This document shows, one piece after another, positions 9,353 to 17,166 of a stretch of DNA of 64,000 nucleotides. The notes below the pieces were generated by a model. It made no database searches. It was not told the origin of the DNA and was given only the letters and a program-made list of their open reading frames with translations. A program made the translations under genes and the position numbers. Source of the DNA: Arthrobacter_M sp030063245 (GTDB lineage: Bacteria > Actinomycetota > Actinomycetes > Actinomycetales > Micrococcaceae); assembly GCF_051131705.1 (NCBI RefSeq), contig NZ_CP180316.1, forward strand, positions 62,001 through 126,000. The letters are read 5' to 3'. How positions within the stretch are numbered: the stretch's first letter is position 1; each line of letters begins with the position of its first letter.

Positions 9353-10177
9353 ATGTCACAAGAGCCGGAAATTAAGGCAGTTGATCTTGCAGGGCTTTGG
9401 GGTGCCGAAGCTGAGGGTCTAAAAGCAAAGCTTGCGCAGCTGCGCGCTGGGTTCCGGCACAATGGGACCTCCGGTAGCGGTGCGGAAGAAGCTCTTCGTG
9501 AACTCCTGGAGCTCAAGCTGCCGGCTTCCATCGGAGTAACCCAAGGACAGATTTTCGATAGCGCCGGGCGTGTCAGCAAGCAAAGTGACGTAATACTGTA
9601 CGACGCAGACCGAACGCCGCTTGTCCTCACAAGTGCCCAAGGCGGCAGCTCGCTCGTCCCCGTAGAGGGCGTAATTGCCGTAATTGAGGTGAAGGCCAGC
9701 TTCTCCGCCGTCGATCTGCCGGGGGTCATTGCGAACATGAGCGCAGTCAAGAGCATGAAAAAAACGGCCTACTTCCTGCCGGGCGACGGAGCGGTTGAAG
9801 GGTACAACGTGTACGGGGCAGGATCCGTCCATCCCTGGCCCATCACGTACTCGCTTTTCGCATACGAGTCCTCGAGCTTCGAAAATCTGGCGCCCGCCTT
9901 CAACGCTGCTAACGGTTCCCTTCCGGTCGAGAGCCGTATCGATAACGCCTGCTTTCTTGACAAGGGCGCCATGCTCAACCTGACGCCAGTGGGTGAATCT
10001 GTCCCCCTTCCAAGCCAAGGAACCCTGCATCACTTCGGCCGTAGCCCACATGCGCTCCTCTATTGGTACCTTGCTGCTTCAGCCGTATGGTTCCAAGCCA
10101 AGCACTACCCCATCAAAATGCTGAATTACCTGACCTCACCAGCGGAAGCGCGGGTCACACCTATTGACGTGGTGTAA
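9353..10177 (+). CDS. DUF6602-family protein, PD-(D/E)XK nuclease-like fold
   Basis: 274 aa. The PD-(D/E)XK core is visible: Glu in GSGAEEALRELL (about 45-46), Asp in SDVILYD (about 79) and the ExK pair in VIEVKASF (112-114). That order is typical of restriction-endonuclease-like folds and of the DUF6602 family. Its function is not established, but family members are common near restriction and defence genes. Start at ATG 9353, only weakly preceded by ACGGA. It stands alone between an ISL3 element and an empty stretch, so it may be the survivor of a larger defence locus. Confidence 0.7.
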   Translation: MSQEPEIKAVDLAGLWGAEAEGLKAKLAQLRAGFRHNGTSGSGAEEALRELLELKLPASIGVTQGQIFDSAGRVSKQSDVILYDADRTPLVLTSAQGGSSLVPVEGVIAVIEVKASFSAVDLPGVIANMSAVKSMKKTAYFLPGDGAVEGYNVYGAGSVHPWPITYSLFAYESSSFENLAPAFNAANGSLPVESRIDNACFLDKGAMLNLTPVGESVPLPSQGTLHHFGRSPHALLYWYLAASAVWFQAKHYPIKMLNYLTSPAEARVTPIDVV

Positions 10178-10630
10178 CCGGTTCTGATGGTCGTGTTGTG
10201 TCAGCGGCCACGAGAGAGTACCCATGGATGGCCACCACGAAGCCAACGATTGGTCGGTGGCCAGTGGGCCAGGATCTCGCTACCCAGTCGCCAAAATGTT
10301 TGATCTTTCGCCGCGTGATCCTTGGAAATGACAGTCCAATGTCTTCCTGAAGGAGAACTCCGCGATGCGTGGCGGCGGTCCCCGGGCAGGAGAACCAAAG
10401 TAGGGCGAATCCCTGACGGTGCGCGGACGCATGGCCGGCTCGGAATGTCTCGTTTTAAAGGAGCCTGAGGTCGAGCTGGCAGAGGCAATAGCGACAGGGG
10501 CGCCGGGTCTTCACGCGCTTGCAGGGCTCGTTTCGTGGACCTCAGGCCGGGGCCAATGGGTCGTTGATCGACACCGGTTGGGGCGAAAGGTTCGTTGGTT
10601 TCGCCGGGCTTTACCACCGGAAGAGAAGGG
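10178..10630. other. Intergenic stretch without recognisable gene
   Basis: Long frames on both strands are compositional artefacts of high GC, and none resembles a known protein. The stretch separates the defence area from the catabolic cluster. Confidence 0.5.
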
Positions 10631-11473
10631 TCAGCCCGCAAACATCTGGCGCTGCCGGCCCAGCCCCTCGACCTCGATCTCCAGCACGTCACCGGCTTTC
10701 AGGTACGGGAAGCGGCCGGAGAGCGCGACGCCCTCGGGTGTGCCGGTGCAGATCAGATCGCCCGGGTCCAGGACCAGGTACTGGCTGAGGTCATGAATCA
10801 GGGTCTCGACGTCGAAAACCATACCTGCCGTCGTCGAATCCTGGCGGGGTTCGCCGTTGACCCAGCTGCGCAGCCGGAGATTGCCGGCGTCCACTTCGTC
10901 GGGGGTCACCAGGTAGGGGCCGGTGGGGCAGAAACCGGGGAAGTTCTTGCCCTTGGACCACTGGCCGCCGGAGACGTTGAGCTGGAAGTCGCGTTCGGAG
11001 AGGTCATTGACTGTGACATAGCCGGCGATGTAATCCCGGGCGGCTTCCTTGGAGTCCAGGTAGGACGCGGTCTTCCCGATGACTACCCCGAGTTCGACTT
11101 CCCAGTCGGTTTTGGTGGATCCGTGCGGAATGGTGACCGGATCATTCGGACCTGACACCGTGTTGGGGGTTTTCAGGAAGATGATGGGCTGCTCTGGCGG
11201 CAGGGAGCCGGACTCGGCGGCATGGGCAGCGTAGTTCTGGCCGATGCCGATGACGGCGGACGGGCGGGCTATGGGGGCGCCGTAGCGGACGCCGTCGGCG
11301 GGAACTTCGGTCAGTTCGCCGGCTGCCAGAGCGGCGGCGGCCTTGGCGGGACCCCCTGCGGCGAGGAAGGCGCCGTCGATGTCCGCGGTCAGGGATTGGA
11401 GCGAAAACAGCCGCTGATCATGGACCAGGACGGGAGTCTCTGCGCCGCGGGGTCCGATTCGGGCGAATTTCAT
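10631..11473 (-). CDS. Fumarylacetoacetate hydrolase family protein
   Basis: 280 aa from ATG 11473, preceded by AAAGGAAG; an upstream in-frame extension lacks such a site. The FAH fold is clear: IGIGQNYAAHAAE (N-terminal domain to catalytic domain link), IFLKTPNTVSGPNDPV, metal ligands in DWEVELGVVIGK, NDLSERDFQ, and CTGTPEGV near the end. Members hydrolyse C-C bonds of acylpyruvates or isomerise and decarboxylate homoprotocatechuate-type intermediates using Mg2+. It is transcribed divergently from the MFS gene with a shared 340-bp control region, and is likely the last step of the pathway encoded at 11.8-17 kb. Confidence 0.85.
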   Translation of the reverse strand: MKFARIGPRGAETPVLVHDQRLFSLQSLTADIDGAFLAAGGPAKAAAALAAGELTEVPADGVRYGAPIARPSAVIGIGQNYAAHAAESGSLPPEQPIIFLKTPNTVSGPNDPVTIPHGSTKTDWEVELGVVIGKTASYLDSKEAARDYIAGYVTVNDLSERDFQLNVSGGQWSKGKNFPGFCPTGPYLVTPDEVDAGNLRLRSWVNGEPRQDSTTAGMVFDVETLIHDLSQYLVLDPGDLICTGTPEGVALSGRFPYLKAGDVLEIEVEGLGRQRQMFAG

Positions 11474-11549
11474 CTGGCTTCCTTTGGTTGCTGTCCGGCA
11501 GTAAATGGTCAACGGCTGGAGCGGCTTGGCTATCCCGTCCCGCTCCTCA

Positions 11550-11561
11550 TGGGATACCAAA
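11550..11561. promoter_or_regulatory. Candidate operator half of the FAH/MFS control region
   Basis: TGGGATACCAAA lies 77 bp upstream of the FAH start and matches 11 of 12 bases of the palindrome at 11729-11742 (TGGGATCCCAAA core). Two related sites flanking a divergent promoter pair suggest a common regulator, most simply the GntR protein at 16277. Confidence 0.45.
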
Positions 11562-11694
11562 GTGTATGCCGCGGGGGTAGGCGCACTGCAAGCCCGGTGA
11601 CTATTGTGTCGCCCGTTGAGTCCAATCCGTGGAGTCAGTGGCGAATAGGTGAAGGAAATAATCCGCGATACAAGATACTTTTCTCAATTTTTGG

Positions 11695-11724
11695 TTGACA
11701 GTGATCTACACCACGCAGTACTCT
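11695..11724 (+). promoter_or_regulatory. Candidate sigma-70-type promoter of the MFS operon
   Basis: TTGACA (11695-11700), an 18-bp spacer, then TACTCT (11719-11724). It lies just upstream of a perfect palindrome that would cover the transcription start. Confidence 0.55.
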
Positions 11725-11728
11725 CATT

Positions 11729-11742
11729 TTTGGGATCCCAAA
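11729..11742. promoter_or_regulatory. Perfect 14-bp palindrome, candidate operator
   Basis: TTTGGGATCCCAAA begins 5 bp after the predicted -10 box, overlapping the expected transcription start of the MFS gene. A repressor bound here would block the promoter. A related site occurs at 11550-11561. Confidence 0.5.
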
Positions 11743-11811
11743 TCTTTACCTCACCGTCGAGGCGACGGCGCCCGCACCCCGAGCTGTCAGTCCATCCAAA
11801 GGATTTCTCCA

Positions 11812-13155
11812 ATGACTATCAATGAACCCACCGTTGAGGTTGAGGCCGAAAGGCCACCAACCACCGAACCACTGATTAAACGCCGGCCCACGAAGGTGCG
11901 CTGGAAGCTCTTCGTCCTGCTCCTTGTTCTGGTCACGCTGAACTATGTGGACCGCGGCTCCATTTCCGTGGCCATGCCGCTGATTCAAAAGGAATTCAAC
12001 CTTTCCCCTGAAGTGATCGGCCTGCTGCTGTCGGCCTTCTTCTTCGCCTATGCGCTCATGCAGGTCCCGGCCGGCTGGCTGATTGACCGCTTCGGCGCCC
12101 GCAAGATGGTCACCGCCTCGTGTGTTGGCTGGGGCCTAGCCACCGCCGCCTGCGGGCTGGCCTGGAACTTTGCCAGTCTCTTCACCGCCCGCGCCGCCAT
12201 CGGTATCACCGAGGCCGGGATCATGCCCTCCGGCGGCAAGCTGAATGCAACCTGGATGCCGCAGAAGGAACGCGGCCGCGGCGCAACCATTCTGGACGCC
12301 GGAGCACCCTTGGGTGCGGGTCTCGGCGGTCTGATCATTGCCAGTCTCATCGCGCTGACCGGAGGCTGGCGGGGAGCGTTCATCGCCGTCGGCATCGCCA
12401 CCGCCGCCTTCGGTTTCCTGGCGTGGTGGTACATCCGCGACAATCCCCGGCTGCACAAGAACGTCAACGAGGGAGAACTCGCCTACATCGAGGCCAGCCA
12501 CGCCGAAGAGGACGCCAAGGCTGAAGCCGCCAAGGGCGCCGGCCGGCGCGGACTGCTGCCGTACCTGAAATACCGCTCCTTCTGGTCCATGTGCTTTGGC
12601 TGGTTCGGCTTCAACGGCGTCTTTTATGGCCTGCTGACCTGGGGCCCGCTGTACCTCTCCCAGGCAAAGCACTTCAACCTGGCGGCGGTTGGCTGGGGAA
12701 CCTTCGCGATCTTCGGGGCCGGCTTCGTTGGCGAACTTCTGGGCGGTTTCATCGCCGACTGGTGGCAGACCAAGGGCGCCTCCGCCAACCTGGTCATGCG
12801 GACGCTGCTGGGCATCTCCAGCCTGATCGTCGTCCTCGGCCTGGTGGGCGTGACCGTCGTATCCGACCCCCTGACCGCCGTCCTGCTCCTCTCCGCCGTC
12901 CTGTTCTTCCTGCGCTGGGTGGGCCTGTTCTGGAGTATCCCCGCACTCCTGGGCGGCCGGGCCAACGCCGGCATTCTGGGCGGAGCGATGAACCTGAGCG
13001 GAAACATCAACGGATTCATCACACCCATCGCGGTGGGACTGATCGTCGGAGCCACCGGCGGCTACACCTGGGCGCTGCTCTACTTTGTCGGTTCCGCCGT
13101 CATCATGGCCGTCTCGGTCCTGACCATGGACTACAGCCGCCGCCTCCCGGTCTGA
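11812..13155 (+). CDS. MFS transporter, anion:cation symporter (ACS) type
   Basis: 447 aa from ATG 11812 with AAAGGA 8 bp upstream; a longer upstream frame has no ribosome site. About 12 hydrophobic segments. The signature after TM1, LNYVDRGSISVAMPLI, and the loop GWLIDRFGARK are typical of the ACS family that imports organic anions such as glucarate, phthalate or nicotinate. The conserved N-terminal Arg/Asp pair is present. It heads the plus-strand catabolic genes, so it should import the substrate of that pathway across the cytoplasmic membrane. Confidence 0.9.
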   Translation: MTINEPTVEVEAERPPTTEPLIKRRPTKVRWKLFVLLLVLVTLNYVDRGSISVAMPLIQKEFNLSPEVIGLLLSAFFFAYALMQVPAGWLIDRFGARKMVTASCVGWGLATAACGLAWNFASLFTARAAIGITEAGIMPSGGKLNATWMPQKERGRGATILDAGAPLGAGLGGLIIASLIALTGGWRGAFIAVGIATAAFGFLAWWYIRDNPRLHKNVNEGELAYIEASHAEEDAKAEAAKGAGRRGLLPYLKYRSFWSMCFGWFGFNGVFYGLLTWGPLYLSQAKHFNLAAVGWGTFAIFGAGFVGELLGGFIADWWQTKGASANLVMRTLLGISSLIVVLGLVGVTVVSDPLTAVLLLSAVLFFLRWVGLFWSIPALLGGRANAGILGGAMNLSGNINGFITPIAVGLIVGATGGYTWALLYFVGSAVIMAVSVLTMDYSRRLPV

Positions 13156-13179
13156 GCCAGCCGAAGCGTCACCGCCCTC

Positions 13180-13230
13180 ACGGGGATCCGCCTGCGCCCG
13201 CCCCTGCTCTTCCGGCAGCCGGATCCCCGT
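13180..13230 (+). terminator. Stem-loop between MFS and racemase genes
   Basis: Perfect 11-bp arms (ACGGGGATCCG at 13180-13190 and its complement at 13220-13230) with a 29-base loop, directly after the MFS stop. There is no U-tract, so it may be an mRNA stability or attenuation element rather than a true terminator. Confidence 0.35.
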
Positions 13231-13301
13231 CGTCGGGACGCGGATTTTCGCGACCCTGACAACGCCCCATCAACCCTCCCTAGTGCAGACAGGTACGTGC
13301 C

Positions 13302-14069
13302 ATGAAGATTCTGGTCATCAACCCCAATATCAGCGAGAGCGTGTCCGCGCTGATCCGTGCCGAGGCGGAGCGTGCCGCGTTCCCGGGTACCGAGATCACT
13401 GTCCGTACCGCTGCGTTTGGTGTCGAATACATCGAAACGCGGGTTGAGGCGCTGCTCGCCGGCACCGCCGTGGCCCAGATCATCGCCGAGGAGGAGGGCA
13501 ACGTGGACGGCGTGGTCGTGGCGGCCTTCGGGGACCCGGGAATGCCCGCACTGAAGGAGCTCGTCGATATTCCCGTCGTCGGCATCACGGAGGCGGCGAT
13601 CCACACGGCGGCCCTGCAGGGAAACCGGTTCTCCATCGTTGCCATTTCCCAGCGGATCCAGGCCTGGTACCGGGAATGCGTGGAGCGCAACGGGATGGGC
13701 AGCAGCCTCGCCTCGATCCGTTCGCTGCAGGATTCGCTGGGCAGCATCGGCTCCGTCCAGGAGGATTTCAAGGACAAGCTGCTGCAGCTGGCCCACGACG
13801 TCGTCGAAAAGGACGGGGCCGACGTCGTCATACTGGCCGGTGCACCGCTCGCCGGCCTGGCGCGGGAGATCGGCGGCCAAATCCCCGTCCCCGTCGTGGA
13901 CGGCATCTCCGCCGGGGTGAAGCAGTGCGAGCTGCTCATCAGCCTCAACGGCGGCACCCACCGGAAGGGCAGCTTTGCCCGGCCGCCGCTAAAAACCAAC
14001 GCAGGACTCTCTGCGGACATCACCCGCACCCTTGACCGGGGCCCGAAGACCAGCCAGAAAGTTCGGTAG
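13302..14069 (+). CDS. Asp/Glu/hydantoin racemase family protein lacking both catalytic cysteines
   Basis: 255 aa. The fold is recognisable: ILVINPNISES at the start, VVVAAFGDPGMPALKEL (about 71-87), GITEAAIHTA, and ADVVILAGAPLAGLARE (about 173-189). Hydantoin and allantoin racemases use two cysteines, one just before FGDPG and one in an LGCAG motif. Here the positions are Ala (74-75) and Gly (180). It therefore probably does not racemise by the two-cysteine mechanism and may bind a related substrate, act as a decarboxylase/isomerase with other residues, or have lost activity. The gene is intact and sits 4 bp upstream of the amidohydrolase start, so it is likely co-translated. Confidence 0.8.
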   Translation: MKILVINPNISESVSALIRAEAERAAFPGTEITVRTAAFGVEYIETRVEALLAGTAVAQIIAEEEGNVDGVVVAAFGDPGMPALKELVDIPVVGITEAAIHTAALQGNRFSIVAISQRIQAWYRECVERNGMGSSLASIRSLQDSLGSIGSVQEDFKDKLLQLAHDVVEKDGADVVILAGAPLAGLAREIGGQIPVPVVDGISAGVKQCELLISLNGGTHRKGSFARPPLKTNAGLSADITRTLDRGPKTSQKVR

Positions 14070-14073
14070 CACC

Positions 14074-15504
14074 ATGACCGTGGATCTCCTCATCACCAAC
14101 GCCACCATCGTCAATGCAGACAGCACCATAGAAGGCCATATTGCCGTCAGCGGCGGCCGGATTGCCGCCCTCTACGACTCCGCCACGTCCCCGGAGCTCC
14201 TGCCGGCGGCCACCCGGACACTGGACGCCGCCGGCCGTACCGTCATCCCCGGCGGAGTGGATTCCCACGCCCACGTGGAACAGGTGACCGGTGCCTATAA
14301 ATCCCTGGACACCTATGAAACCGCCAGCATCGCCGCGCTCTGGGGAGGCACGACGACGATCATGGACTTCGGTATTCCGGCGGACTTGAGCGAAACTCCG
14401 CTTGCGGCCGCGGAAAACAAGATACGGCTGGCCGAAGTCTCGCGCTGCGATGTGGCCCTGCACGGAGCAGTCATCGATTGGGACGAGTCCGTCCCCGCGC
14501 AGCTGGACCGGCTGGCCGAACTCGGCATCCGCTCCGTCAAGATGTACACCACCAACCGCGGCTCCACCATGGCCAACGGCGACACCATCGTGAAGGTGAT
14601 GCGGGAAATGGTGCGGCTGGACGGCCTCACCTACATCCACGCCGAGCACGATCCGATTATCGTCGACTGCCTGGCGCAGCACAGCATTGATGAACACGGT
14701 GCCTCGGTGCCTGTTCCCGCCGGACGTCTGCACCATACCCGGCCGGAACTGGCGGAAGCGGCCTCCGTAGCGGAAGTCCTCTCGATGGCTGAATACACCG
14801 GCGCGCCCGTCTACTTTGTCCACCAGACCATTCCGGAGGCCGTTGCTCTGGTCCAGGACGCCCGGTCCCGCGGGCTGGAGGCCTACTCCGAGACGTGCCC
14901 GCACTACCTCACCTTGGATGAAGAGGTCTACGCGTCCGAATTCCCGGAAAAGTTTGCCTGCTGCCCGCCTATCCGCAGCCGCGAAACGGTGGCGGCCCTG
15001 CTGGAGCGGGTCAGGGCCGGGGAAGTGCACACCATTTCCTCGGACCACTCCTGCTATGACCTGGCGCAGAAGCAGTCCCGGAGCGACGACGTGCGGTTCA
15101 TGCCGCACGGCTTGCCGGGCATCGAGACCCGGATGCCGGTGGCCTTCACCACCCTGGTCATGGAGCAGGGCATGGCCGTCCAGCAGTTTGTTGAGCTTTT
15201 CGCCGCAGGGCCGGCGCGGATCAATAAGTTGCCAGGCAAGGGCAATATCGCCCCCGGCTACGACGCGGACCTGGTCATCTTCGATCCGGACGAGGTGCGA
15301 ACGGTGGACGGTAAGGCGCTGCACATGGGGACCGATTTTTCCCCCTTTGACGGCATGAGACTGGCCGGCTGGCCCGCCACCGTGGTGATGGGAGGGCGGG
15401 TGGTGCTGCACGCCGGAGAATTCACCGATCCAGGACCCACCGGCCGCTTCCTGAATCGTTACGACACAAGCAAAAAGGCCGTTTTGGCCGGAAAGGCTCT
15501 CTAA
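14074..15504 (+). CDS. Dihydropyrimidinase/hydantoinase-type amidohydrolase
   Basis: 476 aa from ATG 14074. Binuclear metal ligands of the D-hydantoinase/dihydropyrimidinase/allantoinase group are all visible: H65 and H67 in VDSHAHVEQ, the carbamylated lysine K156 in SVKMYTTN, H189 in YIHAEHD, H250 in VYFVH, and D324 in SSDHSCYD. The enzyme opens cyclic amide (ureide or imide) rings. The substrate cannot be read from sequence: KMYTT replaces the usual KLFM-type segment, and the substrate loop differs from classical hydantoinases. Its stop overlaps the next ATG (TAATG), showing translational coupling in an operon. Confidence 0.88.
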   Translation: MTVDLLITNATIVNADSTIEGHIAVSGGRIAALYDSATSPELLPAATRTLDAAGRTVIPGGVDSHAHVEQVTGAYKSLDTYETASIAALWGGTTTIMDFGIPADLSETPLAAAENKIRLAEVSRCDVALHGAVIDWDESVPAQLDRLAELGIRSVKMYTTNRGSTMANGDTIVKVMREMVRLDGLTYIHAEHDPIIVDCLAQHSIDEHGASVPVPAGRLHHTRPELAEAASVAEVLSMAEYTGAPVYFVHQTIPEAVALVQDARSRGLEAYSETCPHYLTLDEEVYASEFPEKFACCPPIRSRETVAALLERVRAGEVHTISSDHSCYDLAQKQSRSDDVRFMPHGLPGIETRMPVAFTTLVMEQGMAVQQFVELFAAGPARINKLPGKGNIAPGYDADLVIFDPDEVRTVDGKALHMGTDFSPFDGMRLAGWPATVVMGGRVVLHAGEFTDPGPTGRFLNRYDTSKKAVLAGKAL

Positions 15505-16232
15505 TGTCCACACGCCCCGTACGGATCGGCATGATCGTACCGTCCTCCAATACCTGCCTGGAACCGCAGACCTACCGGATCCTGGGCGACCGAACCGACG
15601 TAACCGTCCATTCCACCCGGATCGGCGTCACGCGCATCGCACTGGATTCCGGGTCCGACCAGCAGTTCGACTTCCGAACCATGCTGGACGCGGCCGAGCT
15701 GCTCAAAACCGCCGAAGTTGACGTGCTGGCCTGGAACGGCACTGCCGGTTCCTGGCTGGGAGCCGACCACGATCGGGAAATGGTCCGGCAGATCACTGCG
15801 GCCACTGGCATACCGGCGACGACGTCCACGCTGGCCTACCTTGATGCCTTCCAGGCTTTCGGGATCTCCCGGGTAGGGCTGGTCACCCCCTACACCCAGG
15901 ACGTTAACGATGCCGTGATAACCAGCTACCGGACGGAAGGCATTTCGATCGTCGGCGAGAGGCACCTGGGCCTGAGCGTCAATGAATCCTTCGCCCGGGT
16001 TGATCCGGCCGAACTGCTGGCACCGTCGAAGGAACTCCTCAGCGACGCCGACGCCCAGCCCCAGGCGCTGATCTATCTGTGCACGAATCTTTACGGCGCA
16101 CCCATTGTTGCCCAGATGGAACGCGACCACGGTGTTCCGGTTCTGGATTCCGTTGCCGTGACCCTGTGGAAGTGCCTGTCCATGGCCGGGGCATCCGGCC
16201 TGGATCCGCAGTGGGGGCGCCTGCTGTCGTGA
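15504..16232 (+). CDS. Maleate isomerase / arylmalonate decarboxylase-like protein
   Basis: 242 aa. Starts RIGMIVPSSNTCLEPQ, the N-terminal strand and loop typical of maleate cis-trans isomerases and AMDase. The second catalytic cysteine is present (YLCTNLYG, C193), while the first site reads AWNGTAGS, with Asn/Gly where maleate isomerase has Cys in an ACTSGS-like motif. One-cysteine members decarboxylate rather than isomerise, so either activity is possible. It overlaps the amidohydrolase by one base and probably acts on the ring-opened product. Confidence 0.75.
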   Translation: MSTRPVRIGMIVPSSNTCLEPQTYRILGDRTDVTVHSTRIGVTRIALDSGSDQQFDFRTMLDAAELLKTAEVDVLAWNGTAGSWLGADHDREMVRQITAATGIPATTSTLAYLDAFQAFGISRVGLVTPYTQDVNDAVITSYRTEGISIVGERHLGLSVNESFARVDPAELLAPSKELLSDADAQPQALIYLCTNLYGAPIVAQMERDHGVPVLDSVAVTLWKCLSMAGASGLDPQWGRLLS

Positions 16233-16276
16233 TCACACCCTCCCGGCGCCCGCATCCGCACGCGGCAGCACTCGAC

Positions 16277-16999
16277 ATGGCTAACATAAAGAGCAAAGGA
16301 CACCTCAATACATCGGTACGCCAGGACAGGACAGTTTTGCCATCTCTAAGCGAAGGCACCCTCCGCGAACAGCCGCTACGCGAAACGGTTCGGGACCAGA
16401 TCCGGCAGCGGATCTACAACGGCCGGTACGCACCCGGCATCCGGCTGATCGAACGCGATCTGGCCGCGGAGTTCGATGTCTCCCGGCTTCCCATCCGGGA
16501 AGCGCTGCGGATGCTCCGTGAGGAAGGCCTGGTAACCGAACGGCCCACCCGCGGGCTTGTAGTGCGGGAACTGACGCGCGCCGACGTGGAGGAGCTGTTT
16601 GACGTCCGTGAAGCTCTAGAAGGGATGAGCTGCCGCCTTGCAGCCCAACGGGCCACGGACGCGGACCTGTCGGCCCTGAAGCAGATCCTGGACCAGGCGA
16701 AAGACGCCACCGCGCGCAAGGACGTCGGCGCCGCCCGCGAAGCCAACGGCAAATTCCACGACGAGATTCCGCGGCTGGCACACAACGAACTGCTCCGCAA
16801 TATCCTGGAACCGCTCCACGGACGCCTGCAATGGCTCTTCCGCCAGACGGACGATCTGGAGCTGCTCTGCAGCGAGCACGAGCAGTTGCTGGACGCCATC
16901 GCCTCCGGGGACGCGGAATTGGCCGCCAAGGTGGCCGAGCAGCACGTGCGCTCCAGCCGGCACCGGACCCTGCACGCGTTATTTCAGCGGGCGCAGTAG
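16277..16999 (+). CDS. GntR-family transcriptional regulator, FCD (FadR) subgroup
   Basis: 240 aa from ATG 16277. N-terminal winged HTH at about 35-100 (LRETVRDQIRQRIYNGRY, DLAAEFDVSRLPIREALRML), then the all-helical FCD ligand domain with metal-site histidines (FHDEIPRLAHN, EHEQLLDAI, AEQHVRSS). A GTG overlapping the previous stop is an alternative start. It is last in the catabolic operon and probably represses it in response to the pathway acid; candidate sites are the GGGATNCCAAA motifs at 11.55 and 11.73 kb. Confidence 0.85.
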   Translation: MANIKSKGHLNTSVRQDRTVLPSLSEGTLREQPLRETVRDQIRQRIYNGRYAPGIRLIERDLAAEFDVSRLPIREALRMLREEGLVTERPTRGLVVRELTRADVEELFDVREALEGMSCRLAAQRATDADLSALKQILDQAKDATARKDVGAAREANGKFHDEIPRLAHNELLRNILEPLHGRLQWLFRQTDDLELLCSEHEQLLDAIASGDAELAAKVAEQHVRSSRHRTLHALFQRAQ

Positions 17000-17107
17000 C
17001 AGGAGAGCGGATCTGCGCCGGGCGGAAGCCCCGTAGCGTTGCGGCGTACGGCTGGCCTGCCCAGCAAACCCTTGACAACCCGCAACTAAGCAGGTTGACT
17101 GTCGGTT

Positions 17108-17123
17108 ACTAAATCGATTTAGT
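17108..17123. promoter_or_regulatory. LacI-type operator, perfect 16-bp palindrome
   Basis: ACTAAATCGATTTAGT with further near-symmetric GGTT...AACC flanks. A central CG within an AT-rich palindrome is the standard LacI/GalR operator form. It lies 44 bp ahead of the preferred start of the LacI gene and overlaps a GTG at 17122, which argues that translation starts downstream. TTGACA/TTGACT boxes at 17072 and 17095 lie just upstream, so binding should shut down the locus and the regulator itself. Confidence 0.75.
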
Positions 17124-17166
17124 GAACCACGTCACGGCGGCAGCACGCGGGGCAGGTGAGAAACCA

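Noticed and set aside
14020..15513. 497-codon minus-strand frame opposite the amidohydrolase
   Set aside because: GC-driven shadow; the plus strand has all metal ligands of a known enzyme.
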